Shown: positions 43,490-52,315 of the stretch, one piece after another
Layout: each line of letters begins with the position of its first letter
How positions within the stretch are numbered: position 1 is the first letter of the stretch
Source: Lacrimispora celerecrescens
Lineage (GTDB): Bacteria; Bacillota; Clostridia; Lachnospirales; Lachnospiraceae
Direction of reading: 5' to 3'
NCBI RefSeq assembly: GCF_000732605.1
Contig: NZ_JPME01000002.1
Location: 1 to 64,000 of the forward strand
DNA length: 64,000 bases
Position numbers and translations under genes: made by a program
Notes under the pieces: model-generated
The model's database searches: none
What the model saw: only the letters and a program-made list of their open reading frames with translations
What the model was told of the DNA's origin: nothing

Positions 43490-44422
43490 ATGGATTTAGG
43501 AAAAATTTTCAGTGTATCCTTGATATATGCAACCTTTCGTTCTGCCACGCCTATTATTTATGCGGCATTGTGTGCAGCCATCACTCAGCAGGCGGATATT
43601 TTAAATATCGGAACGGAAGGAATCATGCTGACCGGTGCGTTTGCGGCAGTGGCAGTCAGCTATTTAACCGGAAGCTGGCTTCTGGGAGTTGTAGTTGCCA
43701 TGATAGCAGGGCTTATTATGGCCATGATCATGGCAGTAGGCCATATCCGTTATAAAGCGGAGATCTGTGCCATCGGTATGGGGATCAATTTATTTGCACT
43801 GGCAATCACCAAGTTTCTTTTAAACAGTGCTTTGGGAAAAAGCGGAACCTTTTCGGAACCAGGGATCATTGCAATTCCAAGGGTCAGTCTTCCTTTTCTG
43901 GCTAAAGTTCCATTTTTAAAAGAGATTTTTGACAACTGGTGCATCACCGAGTGGTTTGTGATTGTACTGATTATACTGGTCTGGTTTGTGTTTTATAAAA
44001 CGGTCTGGGGCCTTCGCTTGAGGGCAGTAGGACAGTTTCCAATGGCAGCACAGACGGCAGGAATCAATGTAAATTCCATGAAATACCGGGCCATTGCCAT
44101 ATCGGGCCTGATCGGAGGCCTGGCAGGTGCCCATTTATCCTTAGGCTACAGCAAAATGTTTACGGAAAATATGACAAATGCCAGAGGATTTATGGGAGTG
44201 GCGGCCATGTATTTTGGAGGTGCCCACCCAATCCTGACTGCGGCAGGATGTCTGGTGTTCGGATTAACAGATTCCATAGGAGCCAGACTTCAAGCTTACG
44301 GAGTGCCGTCTCAGCTGGTGCTTTTGATGCCTTATGTGGTGACCATAGCCACTCTGGCAGTATCCATGGCATCTAAAATGGCAAGGGAAAAGAAGAAAAA
44401 GAGTGCATTGGCAAAAGCTTAA
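43490..44422 (+). CDS. Nucleoside ABC permease (YufQ/NupQ-like)
   Basis: A 310-residue permease, about nine membrane segments. Signature pieces are ADILNIGTEGIMLTGAFAAV, LRAVGQFPMAAQTAGINVNS and AISGLIGGLAGAHLSLGYS, the second half of a YufPQ-type heterodimer. GGAGGAGG precedes the ATG. Together with the preceding genes it completes a four-component importer of the PnrABCDE/NupNOPQ kind for purine or other nucleosides. Confidence 0.9.
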   Translation: MDLGKIFSVSLIYATFRSATPIIYAALCAAITQQADILNIGTEGIMLTGAFAAVAVSYLTGSWLLGVVVAMIAGLIMAMIMAVGHIRYKAEICAIGMGINLFALAITKFLLNSALGKSGTFSEPGIIAIPRVSLPFLAKVPFLKEIFDNWCITEWFVIVLIILVWFVFYKTVWGLRLRAVGQFPMAAQTAGINVNSMKYRAIAISGLIGGLAGAHLSLGYSKMFTENMTNARGFMGVAAMYFGGAHPILTAAGCLVFGLTDSIGARLQAYGVPSQLVLLMPYVVTIATLAVSMASKMAREKKKKSALAKA

Positions 44423-44437
44423 AAAGGAGAATAATCA

Positions 44438-45376
44438 ATGGAAAAGCAAAAGGTTATCCTGGACTGTGATCCGGGACACGATGATGCAGTGAACATAATA
44501 CTGGCAGGAAAAAACAGTGGGATAGAGGTGCTAGGCATTACCGTGGTGGCAGGAAACCAGTCCCTTGAAAAAACAACAAGAAATGCCCTGAATATCTGTC
44601 AGTACTTAGGGCTTGATATCCCAGTCTATGCCGGCTGTGGGCAGCCCATGATCCGGGATAAGCAGCTCCTTGCAGGGGATATCCATGGAGAAAGCGGACT
44701 TGACGGTCCGGTTTTTGAACCGTTACAGAGAAAGGAAGAGGCGGAGCATGGAGTCATGTTTCTCGTCCGCACGCTGATGGAGTCGGAAGGTGACATTATT
44801 CTGGTGCCAACAGGTCCCCTGACCAATATTGCCATGGCTATGAGAATGGAGCCTCGTATTATACCGAAGATAAAAAGAATTGTCCTTATGGGAGGCTGCT
44901 ATCAGCTGGGTAATGTAACTCCGGCGGCTGAGTTTAATATCATAGCCGATGCAGATGCAGCTCATGTGGTATTTACCAGCGGACGCCCGATTACTATGGT
45001 AGGGCTTGATGTGACCAGGAAGGTACTCTGTTATCCCCAGGTGGTAAAACGGATGGAAGCAATCGGTACACCGGCGGCCCGACTGTTTACAGATCTGATG
45101 GGACATTTCAATAAGAGTCAAAGGCAAGTTTTCGGCTGGGAAGGCGGCCCTCTTCATGACCCGGTGACCATTGCCTCCATCATTGATCCGGAGCTCCTGG
45201 TGACAAAACCTATGTTTACGGAAGTGGATATCAGAAGCGTACAAAGCTATGGAAGGACCAATTGTGACTTCTTTGGCTACAGTCACAGAGAAGCAAATGT
45301 GGATGTGGCAGTGGATATTGATGTGGAACGTTTCTGGGATTTGATCGAGACGGGAATCCGGGCTTACGGTTCGTGA
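44438..45376 (+). CDS. Nucleoside hydrolase (IunH/RihA-type)
   Basis: A 312-residue enzyme of the inosine/uridine-preferring nucleoside hydrolase family. The N-terminal DCDPGHDDAVNIIL holds the DxDxxxDD calcium-binding motif. VPTGPLTNIAMAMRMEP, MGGCYQLGNVTPAAEFNIIADADAA and HDPVTIASIIDPEL (catalytic His/Asp block) follow. It cleaves the N-glycosidic bond of an imported nucleoside to base and ribose, giving ribose for the adjacent PfkB kinases (inference). AAAAGGAG lies 8 bases before ATG. Confidence 0.92.
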   Translation: MEKQKVILDCDPGHDDAVNIILAGKNSGIEVLGITVVAGNQSLEKTTRNALNICQYLGLDIPVYAGCGQPMIRDKQLLAGDIHGESGLDGPVFEPLQRKEEAEHGVMFLVRTLMESEGDIILVPTGPLTNIAMAMRMEPRIIPKIKRIVLMGGCYQLGNVTPAAEFNIIADADAAHVVFTSGRPITMVGLDVTRKVLCYPQVVKRMEAIGTPAARLFTDLMGHFNKSQRQVFGWEGGPLHDPVTIASIIDPELLVTKPMFTEVDIRSVQSYGRTNCDFFGYSHREANVDVAVDIDVERFWDLIETGIRAYGS

Positions 45377-45384
45377 GGTAGATG

Positions 45385-46665
45385 ATGGAACGATTAAAAG
45401 AAGTACTGGAAAGCAAAAGAGATGAATATGTTAAATATTTATCAGAACTGATTGCCATGGATACTCAGGATCTGGGGCATGGAATTGCCGGAGGAAGAGA
45501 AAAAGAGGGACAGGAATATTTAATACGGCTGCTGGAGGAGATGCGAGCAGATCAGATAGAAAGAGATCCCATGACCGAAGAGACGATCGCAGCCTCTATA
45601 GAAAAATATGGAGAAGGCAATCCTGGTCATGATTATAAGGACCGCTTTAATGTTTATGCAGTTTTCAAAGGGCAGGGAAGCAAGAGCCTGATGTTTAACG
45701 GACACATGGATACCATGCCTCCGGGGGATGAGTCCTTGTGGAATGTGCCTCCCCATGCACCGGAAATAGCAGATGGCAAGCTGTTTGGCCTGGGAGCTGC
45801 GGATATGAAAGGGGGCCTTATGGCTTCCGTCATGGCAGTAAAGCTTTTAAAGGATGCCGGTATCTCCCTTCCTCTTAATGTCCTCATCTGCTCAGTATGT
45901 GATGAAGAGGGAGGCGGAAATGGCTCCATTCAGGCGGTCATGAGAGGAAAACGGGCAGATGGAGTGGTGGTCTGTGAACCAACATCCGGAGAGCTGATTC
46001 TGGCTCATATGGGATTCGTATTTATGAAAGTACGGATCGCCGGGAAATCCAACCATTCCGGAGCCAAATGGCTTGGGGTAAGCGCCATTGAAAAGGCAAT
46101 AAAGATCATAGAAAGGCTGAATGAACTGGAGCATGGTTGGCTGCTTAAATTTAAGCACTCCCTTCTTCCGGCCCCTAATTTAAACGTAGGGACCATTCAT
46201 GGAGGAAGTGCGGGATCTACGGTTGCCGGGGATTGTGAATTTGATATGTGCATCCATTACCTTCCTGGTCTGATGAGTCATAAGCAGGTGGCAGATGAGG
46301 TCACAGATGAGATCAGGCGCCTGGCAGAAAGCGATCTATGGCTGCGGGAGCATATGCCGGAAATCAGTATTTATCAGGCCGGAGGTCCTTTTGAAATGGA
46401 AAAGGGGCCGTTTGTAGACAGCTTTGAACGAGCATTTGAAAAAGCGGAGGGAAAACCAGTGGCCATAAAGGGCTCACCGGCTGGCTGTGACTCCAGGCTG
46501 TGGAGAAATATAGCTGGTTGTCCAACCATTCAGTTTGGACCCGGAAATCTGGAACAATGCCATTCCGTAAATGAATATATTCAGATAGAGGAATATCTTA
46601 AGGCAATTCATATCTATGCACAATTGATTTTAGATTGGGGAAAGGAAAACAGGACAGATGAATAA
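45385..46665 (+). CDS. M20 family metallo-amidohydrolase (ArgE/DapE type), first
   Basis: A 426-residue zinc hydrolase. Metal ligands are visible as NGHMDTMPPGDESLW (His), GAADMKGG (Asp, bridging), SVCDEEGGG (Glu base and Glu), VCEPTS (Asp/Glu-type ligand) and a C-terminal QCHSVNEYI (His). M20 ArgE/DapE enzymes split amide bonds of N-acyl amino acids, carbamoyl or succinyl derivatives. No signal peptide. It follows the nucleoside hydrolase by a few bases. The first ATG (45382) is also possible; 45385 is better spaced from GAGGT. Confidence 0.85.
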   Translation: MERLKEVLESKRDEYVKYLSELIAMDTQDLGHGIAGGREKEGQEYLIRLLEEMRADQIERDPMTEETIAASIEKYGEGNPGHDYKDRFNVYAVFKGQGSKSLMFNGHMDTMPPGDESLWNVPPHAPEIADGKLFGLGAADMKGGLMASVMAVKLLKDAGISLPLNVLICSVCDEEGGGNGSIQAVMRGKRADGVVVCEPTSGELILAHMGFVFMKVRIAGKSNHSGAKWLGVSAIEKAIKIIERLNELEHGWLLKFKHSLLPAPNLNVGTIHGGSAGSTVAGDCEFDMCIHYLPGLMSHKQVADEVTDEIRRLAESDLWLREHMPEISIYQAGGPFEMEKGPFVDSFERAFEKAEGKPVAIKGSPAGCDSRLWRNIAGCPTIQFGPGNLEQCHSVNEYIQIEEYLKAIHIYAQLILDWGKENRTDE

Positions 46666-47404
46666 GAAAATACTATTGGCAGGAGAATCCTGGATGAGTT
46701 ATACTACACATGTAAAGGGGTTTGATTCTTTTTATACTTCTACCTATGAGACAGGAGAAAAGTGGCTGAAAAAGGCGCTGGAGAATGCCGGTTATGAGGT
46801 AACGTTCCTTCCGAATCACCTGGCATCGGACGAATTTCCATTTACTATGGAAGAATTAAAGCAGTATGATGGAGTCATTCTGTCCGATATAGGAGCAAAT
46901 ACCCTGCTGCTTCCCGTAGCGACTTTTGCTCACAGCCGGAAGATGCCGGACCGCTGTAAGCTGATCCGGGATTATGTTCTGGATGGAGGCGCACTTTTGA
47001 TGATCGGGGGATATATGACATTCTCCGGCGTGGATGCAAAGGGAAAGTGGCATGATACCGCTGTACAGGAAGTTCTTCCCGTAGAGGTTTTGACTGTGGA
47101 CGACCGAATGGAACACTGCGACGGAGCAAAGCCTGTTGTAGGAGAAGTCCATGAAGCCATATCCGGACTTCCGTCAGACTGGCCGGAGGTATTGGGATAC
47201 AATAAAACAGTGGCAAAGCCGGAAGCAATTGTACCCGTTACCATAGAAAATGATCCGTTCCTGGCATTGGGAACCTACGGAAAAGGAAGAAGTGCGGCAT
47301 TTACCACGGATTGTGCCCCTCATTGGGCTCCGCCGGAATTTTGTGAGTGGGAATATTACGATCAGCTTTGGAAGGGGATTCTTGACTGGCTGACAAAAGA
47401 ATAG
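46658..47404 (+). CDS. GATase1-like (DUF1355) family protein
   Basis: A 248-residue protein with a class-I glutamine-amidotransferase-like fold (GATase1_like, PF07090). Visible are KILLAGESWMSYTTHVKGFD, EGYEVTFLPN-type SHLASDEFP and GVILSDIGANTLLLP. The position of the usual nucleophile elbow reads GALLMIGGYMTFSG, with no Cys there, so classical glutaminase activity is unlikely. The C-terminal block RSAAFTTDCAPHWAPPEFCEW holds a conserved Cys/His. Function unknown. It overlaps the first M20 gene by 8 bases and is followed directly by the second. Confidence 0.75.
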   Translation: MNKKILLAGESWMSYTTHVKGFDSFYTSTYETGEKWLKKALENAGYEVTFLPNHLASDEFPFTMEELKQYDGVILSDIGANTLLLPVATFAHSRKMPDRCKLIRDYVLDGGALLMIGGYMTFSGVDAKGKWHDTAVQEVLPVEVLTVDDRMEHCDGAKPVVGEVHEAISGLPSDWPEVLGYNKTVAKPEAIVPVTIENDPFLALGTYGKGRSAAFTTDCAPHWAPPEFCEWEYYDQLWKGILDWLTKE

Positions 47405-47414
47405 AGGACTTGTA

Positions 47415-48590
47415 ATGAAAAAGGAAGGCTGGGAAGAGGAAGCGGTACAGCTTTTAAAGGATTTGATGGAAATCAGGACAGTAAACGGAAAAGATGGAGA
47501 GAAACCGGCTGCGGAATATATCTGTCAATACTTAAACAGCCGTGGGGTGAAGGCCTTTGTCCAGGATATCGGAGAGGGAAGGGGAAACGTAATTGCCCTG
47601 CTCCCTGGAGAGGATACGGACAAGGGAATGATCTGGAATGGACATCTTGATACGGTGGACTACGGTCAGCTTGAGAGCTGGGAGCGTTCACCATGGACTC
47701 CAGTGATCCATAACGGTTTCCTCTTTGGCCGGGGAGCCAGCGACATGAAGAGCGGACTGGCTGCCATGGTATATGTTCTCGGAATGCTGGGGGAGGCTGG
47801 AAAAAAGCCAAAAACCTCCATCCAGTTTCTTGGGACATGTGACGAAGAGCGGGGAGGAACCGGAGCAAAGGCCATCATTTCCGGCGGACATATGATGGAA
47901 GCATCCACGTTACTGATCGGAGAACCTACAAGCTGTACCGTGGGGATCGGACAAAAAGGCTGTATCTGGCTGGAATTAGAAGTAAGGGGTAAGACCAGCC
48001 ACGGGGCATATCCGGAAGAAGGCTGCAATGCTGTCACGTGTGCATATGAAGCGGCCGAGCGACTGGGAGACTGGATCTGTGGTCATGACCATCAGGTACT
48101 TGGAAATGCCACCGCACAGATTACAGAAATCCGGGGAGGGATACAACCTAATATGACACCGGATCTGTGCACTGTTTTAATGGATATCCGAACCGTGCCG
48201 GGACTTACATATGAAAAGATTCTCTGCCAGCTGGAGACAGTTTTTCAGGACATCAGCCGGAAATCCGGAGGAATTCCCAGTCTGAATACTTCAATTAAGA
48301 ATCATAGAATAAGCATTGAAGCGGACAAGTATTCCTGGGGAGTTTCCCGGTTGGTAAAGAGTATGGAGGCTGTGGGAATTAAGGAAGCTTATTCAGGAAT
48401 CTCTTATTTTACAGATGCCTCCATACTGGCAGAAGGAAAAGAAGGGATGACGACTGTCTTATTTGGACCAGGTTCGGCAGATATGGCACACAAGCCCAAT
48501 GAATGTGTACGCATCGCAGATTACCTTATGGCAGTACAGGCATTGACAAATATGGCAGCAGCGAGGATTGAGGATGAGAGCGACAATTAA
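47415..48590 (+). CDS. M20 family metallo-amidohydrolase (ArgE/DapE type), second
   Basis: A 391-residue zinc hydrolase. NGHLDTVDYGQLESW (His), GRGASDMKSG (Asp), GTCDEERGG (Glu-Glu), IGEPTS and a C-terminal DMAHKPNECVRI (His) give the full M20 ligand set; GKTSHGAYPEEGCNAV is the dimerisation-domain substrate loop. It differs clearly from the first M20 enzyme, so the two probably act on different amides. Its end overlaps the LacI gene by 17 bases. Confidence 0.86.
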   Translation: MKKEGWEEEAVQLLKDLMEIRTVNGKDGEKPAAEYICQYLNSRGVKAFVQDIGEGRGNVIALLPGEDTDKGMIWNGHLDTVDYGQLESWERSPWTPVIHNGFLFGRGASDMKSGLAAMVYVLGMLGEAGKKPKTSIQFLGTCDEERGGTGAKAIISGGHMMEASTLLIGEPTSCTVGIGQKGCIWLELEVRGKTSHGAYPEEGCNAVTCAYEAAERLGDWICGHDHQVLGNATAQITEIRGGIQPNMTPDLCTVLMDIRTVPGLTYEKILCQLETVFQDISRKSGGIPSLNTSIKNHRISIEADKYSWGVSRLVKSMEAVGIKEAYSGISYFTDASILAEGKEGMTTVLFGPGSADMAHKPNECVRIADYLMAVQALTNMAAARIEDESDN

Positions 48591-49605
48591 GGACATTGCG
48601 AATGACACAGGACTTTCTGTGACGACGGTATCTCTGGTATTAAATGGGAAAGCCCATAAGATACCGGAGGATACAAAAAAACGGATTATGAAATCGGCAC
48701 AGAAGCTTAACTATCGGCCGAACCAGCTGGCAGTCAGTCTGGTTAAAAAGAGAAGCAAAACCATAGGCCTAATTATTCCTGACATCGGAAATGTCTTTTA
48801 CGCCCATATGGTAAAGGGAATTGAGGAGTGCTGCAGGGAGTTTGGCAGAACGCTGATCTTGTGCAACACCAACGATCTCCATGAGAGGGACATGGAATAT
48901 ATCCATCTTCTGGCCGACCAGGGCGTAGACGGAATCATCTATGTCATGGCCAGAGAAAGTGATGAGACAGCCGGTAAAGAATCGGTTCGTTTATTGGAAC
49001 AGCTTCAGCTGCCGTTTGTACTTTTGGACCGCTTTCTTACGGATGCGGACTGTGCTGAAATAATCCTGGATCATGAGCTTGGAGGGTACCTGGCAGCGAG
49101 ACATCTGACAGAGCTTGGCCATAAGAAGATCGCCTGTGTAACAGGTCCTGCAAATCTGGCGGATTCAGAAAGAAGATTAAAAGGATATGCCCGCGCTCTG
49201 CAGGAATTTCATATTCCTTTTGATAAAAAACTGGTTTATGAAGGCGATTATACCATGGAATGCGGGGAACGCGCCGTAACAGAGCTGATGCAGTATGGAT
49301 TTACGGCGGTATTTGCCTGCAACGACCTATCTGCTTTTGGAGTGTATAGGCAGCTGTCCAAATATCATAAGAAAGTACCTGAAGATATATCGGTGGTAGG
49401 ATACGATGATGTTTTGTATGCGGATATGATGGCAATTCCTCTTACAACGGTCAGACAGCCGGTATATGAGATGGGAGTGGAGTCAGTCAAACGGTTGATT
49501 TCTCAGATAAAGAAGAAAAAAGTAGAAAAAAGACAAGCGGTATTTGAACCGAAATTGATAATAAGAAGCAGTACAATGGGAATTGGACAGGAGTGCAATA
49601 TATGA
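48574..49605 (+). CDS. LacI family transcriptional regulator
   Basis: A 343-residue regulator. HTH 1-55 (TIKDIANDTGLSVTTVSLVL) with a hinge helix KIPEDTKKRIMKSAQ...LNYRPNQLA, then a periplasmic-fold effector domain (TIGLIIPDIGNVFYAHMVKG, DGIIYVMARESDE, GHKKIACVTGPANLADSERR, VGYDDVLYADMMAIPLTTVRQP). It is in the same operon as the importer and hydrolases, so it probably controls them in response to ribose or a nucleoside. ATG 48574 is chosen over TTG 48568. Its stop overlaps the PfkB start (ATGA). Confidence 0.9.
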   Translation: MRATIKDIANDTGLSVTTVSLVLNGKAHKIPEDTKKRIMKSAQKLNYRPNQLAVSLVKKRSKTIGLIIPDIGNVFYAHMVKGIEECCREFGRTLILCNTNDLHERDMEYIHLLADQGVDGIIYVMARESDETAGKESVRLLEQLQLPFVLLDRFLTDADCAEIILDHELGGYLAARHLTELGHKKIACVTGPANLADSERRLKGYARALQEFHIPFDKKLVYEGDYTMECGERAVTELMQYGFTAVFACNDLSAFGVYRQLSKYHKKVPEDISVVGYDDVLYADMMAIPLTTVRQPVYEMGVESVKRLISQIKKKKVEKRQAVFEPKLIIRSSTMGIGQECNI

Positions 49606-50489
49606 AAATATTGAATTTTGGTTCTTTGAATATTGATTATGTTTACCAGATGGATCATTTTGTCAGAGAGGGAGAAACCATATCCTCTGATTCTTTGGAG
49701 ATATTTTGCGGAGGAAAAGGCCTCAATCAGTCTCTGGCACTGAGCAAAAGCGGCGTCAAAGTCTGGCATGCAGGAGCGGTTGGGGAACTGGATGGCGAAA
49801 TATTGACCCAGCAGCTGGAGCAATTTGGCATAGACACAAAGAATATCAAGCGGGTAAAGAATAAGACAGGTCACGCCATAATTCAAAAGAATCAAGCAGG
49901 ACAAAATGGCATTCTTTTGTATGGTGGAGCGAATCAGGAAATAACAAAGAATCAAGTGGACCAAGTTTTAAATGAGTTTGGAAAAGGAGATTTTCTCATT
50001 CTTCAAAACGAAATTAATGAAGTTGGATATATTATGGAGCAGGCATACGGGAAAGGAATGAGAATCGTTTTGAATCCATCCCCTATGAACCGTAAAATAT
50101 GGAGTTATCCTCTTCATTATGTGGAGTTTTTTATACTGAATGAAATTGAAGCAGGGGATATCTGCCAAAAGTCCGGAAGCGGCAGAGAACTTTTAGATCA
50201 GTTGACCGAAAAATTCCCCAATGCAAAGATTCTTTTGACGCTGGGTCAGGATGGTTCTTTATACAAAGACGGCGATCAGGTGTATGAACAGGAAATTTAT
50301 CGGGTAAAGGTGGTTGATACCACCGGGGCTGGAGATACGTTTACCGGATATTTTATTGGCGGACTTGCTCTGGGAGAAACTCCCGAACAGGCGTTGGATC
50401 ATGCGGCAAAGGCATCTTCCATTGCAGTATCCAGAGCTGGTGCTGCACCATCGATTCCTACGAGGGATGAAGTATTAAATGGATATTGA
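49602..50489 (+). CDS. PfkB family carbohydrate kinase (ribokinase-like)
   Basis: A 295-residue kinase: start ILNFGSLNIDYVYQMDHFV, signature 1 GGKGLNQSLALSKSG, signature 2 DTTGAGDTFTGYFIGG with the catalytic Asp and canonical GAGD. It probably phosphorylates the sugar freed by the nucleoside hydrolase. Start ATG 49602 (AGGAG 9 bases upstream) overlaps the LacI stop by 4 bases, so the LacI and PfkB proteins are made together. The other end of the locus has the same two modules as one fused protein. Confidence 0.88.
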   Translation: MKILNFGSLNIDYVYQMDHFVREGETISSDSLEIFCGGKGLNQSLALSKSGVKVWHAGAVGELDGEILTQQLEQFGIDTKNIKRVKNKTGHAIIQKNQAGQNGILLYGGANQEITKNQVDQVLNEFGKGDFLILQNEINEVGYIMEQAYGKGMRIVLNPSPMNRKIWSYPLHYVEFFILNEIEAGDICQKSGSGRELLDQLTEKFPNAKILLTLGQDGSLYKDGDQVYEQEIYRVKVVDTTGAGDTFTGYFIGGLALGETPEQALDHAAKASSIAVSRAGAAPSIPTRDEVLNGY

Positions 50490-50547
50490 GGCTCAAAGTA
50501 AAAAGAGGAAGCACCCGGGAGAATGGATCCCAGGGCTTCCTTTTCTG

Positions 50548-51087
50548 CTACGAAGCTGTCTCTCGGTTCAGTTCCCGGATCTCACGAACACGCAAAAGAA
50601 CGGGAAGTAAAGCCCCGGCTGCAATCAAACTGAACAAATTTTGCACAAGATTGAACGGAACATTAGAAATGGCAGCAGGCCAGCTATAAACAGCAAGTTC
50701 AAATATGAAATAGCCGCCTGTGACTACTGCGCTGCATACCACGCCGGCGGTTAAAAAAGGCAGTACGCGAAATCCTCCCGACCGGCTCCGGGAACGCAGA
50801 TGTTTGTACAAATATCCGCCTGCAAATGCCGCCAATGCTTTAATGATTAAGGTAGCTGGTGCGTAAAAAGCGTATCCGGACAGCAGGTCAGCCATCATAG
50901 AGCCTATCCCACCTGCGGCAGCACCGGCCATAGGTCCTAAGAGCATGCCGCTTAATAATACCATACCGTCTCCCAGGTGGATATAACCACTGAACGCAGA
51001 TGGTATATGTATTACCATAGTAGCTGCAGTGGTAAGGGCTGCCATCAAAGCGCTGAAAACGATTTTTTTCGTTCTGTTGTTGTTCAT
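50548..51087 (-). CDS. ECF transporter S component
   Basis: A 179-residue membrane protein with five to six hydrophobic segments. The blocks AFSGYIHLGDGMVLLSGMLLGP, GGIGSMMADLLSGYAFYAPATLIIKALAAFAGGYLY and VPFNLVQNLFSLIAAGALL are characteristic of ECF-type vitamin S components of the HmpT/PdxU/ThiW-like branch. It binds a vitamin and docks onto a shared EcfAA'T module encoded elsewhere. The substrate is not assignable. ATG 51087 has GAGAGGAG 5 bases upstream; the longer frame to 51165 lacks a site. Confidence 0.85.
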   Translation of the reverse strand: MNNNRTKKIVFSALMAALTTAATMVIHIPSAFSGYIHLGDGMVLLSGMLLGPMAGAAAGGIGSMMADLLSGYAFYAPATLIIKALAAFAGGYLYKHLRSRSRSGGFRVLPFLTAGVVCSAVVTGGYFIFELAVYSWPAAISNVPFNLVQNLFSLIAAGALLPVLLRVREIRELNRETAS

Positions 51088-51293
51088 GTTTTCTCCTCTC
51101 TCGCAGATCATATTGTTTATATTACACCTATCATATAGAAAAACTGGCATTTTATAAATATCCAATTTGAATAAAATTATACATACCAGTTTTGCTGTAG
51201 CAATTTAAGATATTTAATGAAGAAGATGCACTCGAAAGGAAAAGGGCATTTTTGGCATAGCGGAACATTTCTCTTTCATTTATAATCAAATCA

Positions 51294-51301
51294 CCACGTG
51301 G
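51294..51301. promoter_or_regulatory. CCACGTGG palindrome in the divergent interval
   Basis: A perfect 8-base palindrome 28 bases before the AraC-HD gene, between it and the ECF S component. Possible operator; low weight because it is short. Confidence 0.25.
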
Positions 51302-51328
51302 GAAATAACAATAAAGGAAGCGGTCAGG

Positions 51329-52240
51329 ATGGAAAAGGAGAATTGGGTATTGGCATGCGCGGTCTATATAGACGAACACTTAAAAGAAGAACTGTCTGTG
51401 GAACGCATATCTGCATGGGCAGGATATTCTCCCTGGTATTTTTCAAGACGTTTTAAGGCACAAATGGGAGTTTCTCCCATGGAGTACGTAAAACAGCGGC
51501 GTCTCTTTGCAGCGGCCGGAGAAATTCGCAGGGGAAAGAGGATCATAGATGTAGCCTTGGATTATGGCTGGGAGACTCACAGCGGCTTTACCAAAGCTTT
51601 TTGCGGCCGGTTCGGGTATGCCCCTGTTCTCTTAAGAGCAATCTACATTTGTGATGCTTCTATGGAAGGAGAACGAGAGCATAAGGAATTATATTTAAAG
51701 ACAATGGAGACTTATAAAAAAACGGAGGAGCTGTGGGAAATTCTTTGCCAGACGCTTAGAGAAAATAAAACAGAACATGACCAGGAGAATTTAATAAGAA
51801 TCTATGAACTGGCATCGTCTTGTCACAAGGGACAGAAACGGTATTCGGGGGAAGACTATATCAATCACTCTTTAAATGTTGCTTTGATTCTTGCAGATAT
51901 GGGGGCCGATGAGGAGACCGTATGTGCCGGACTTATGCACGATGCCGAGTCGGGTATCTGGGAAGAAGAGTTGAAGGGAGAAGTAACTGGAGAGAGGATT
52001 CTGAATGTCTTGCTGGCATACCGGGAATTTGAAGGCAGATATGAAAGTCACGATGAGAGAGGGGCATTGATTGCTCTGGCCGACCGGCTCCACAATATGC
52101 GCACCATAGAATTTGTGGATCCATCTACCTGGAAATGGCGGGCGGAAGATACGATGAAAATATTTTCTCCCATAGCTGCAAAATACGGAGATATCAGGCT
52201 TCGGTCAGAATTAGACGAACTTTCCATGAAATTCCTTTAA
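51329..52240 (+). CDS. AraC-type HTH fused to a RelA/SpoT-like HD domain
   Basis: A 303-residue protein. Residues 1-105 form an AraC-family double HTH (YIDEHLKEELSVERISAWAG, SPWYFSRRFKAQMGVSPMEYV and a second half DYGWETHSGFTKAFCGRFG). After a linker (110-158), residues 160-303 form a hydrolase-like HD domain. CHKGQKRYSGEDYINHSLNVA carries H180, GLMHDAESG carries H204-D205, and ALADRLHNMRTIEF carries D252 and N256. The first and last blocks are those of (p)ppGpp hydrolases (RelA/SpoT, Mesh1). The canonical HDxxED acidic pair reads HDAESG here, so alarmone hydrolysis is doubtful. No synthetase or TGS domain is present. A ribosome site (AAGGAAG) precedes ATG 51329. Confidence 0.82.
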   Translation: MEKENWVLACAVYIDEHLKEELSVERISAWAGYSPWYFSRRFKAQMGVSPMEYVKQRRLFAAAGEIRRGKRIIDVALDYGWETHSGFTKAFCGRFGYAPVLLRAIYICDASMEGEREHKELYLKTMETYKKTEELWEILCQTLRENKTEHDQENLIRIYELASSCHKGQKRYSGEDYINHSLNVALILADMGADEETVCAGLMHDAESGIWEEELKGEVTGERILNVLLAYREFEGRYESHDERGALIALADRLHNMRTIEFVDPSTWKWRAEDTMKIFSPIAAKYGDIRLRSELDELSMKFL

Positions 52241-52262
52241 ATGTAATTATATCAACTGCTGC

Positions 52263-52306
52263 ACGCAGCCATACCCGTTCGAGAAGCGGAATGGCTGCGT
52301 TTTTTT
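52263..52306 (+). terminator. Terminator after the AraC-HD gene
   Basis: ACGCAGCCAT (52263-52272) pairs perfectly with ATGGCTGCGT (52291-52300), followed by a T-run. Confidence 0.8.
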
Positions 52307-52315
52307 CATGTAAGG

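Noticed and set aside
51088-51200. Vitamin riboswitch in front of the ECF S component
   Set aside because: No TPP, FMN, cobalamin or other known core sequence was recognised in the short leader.
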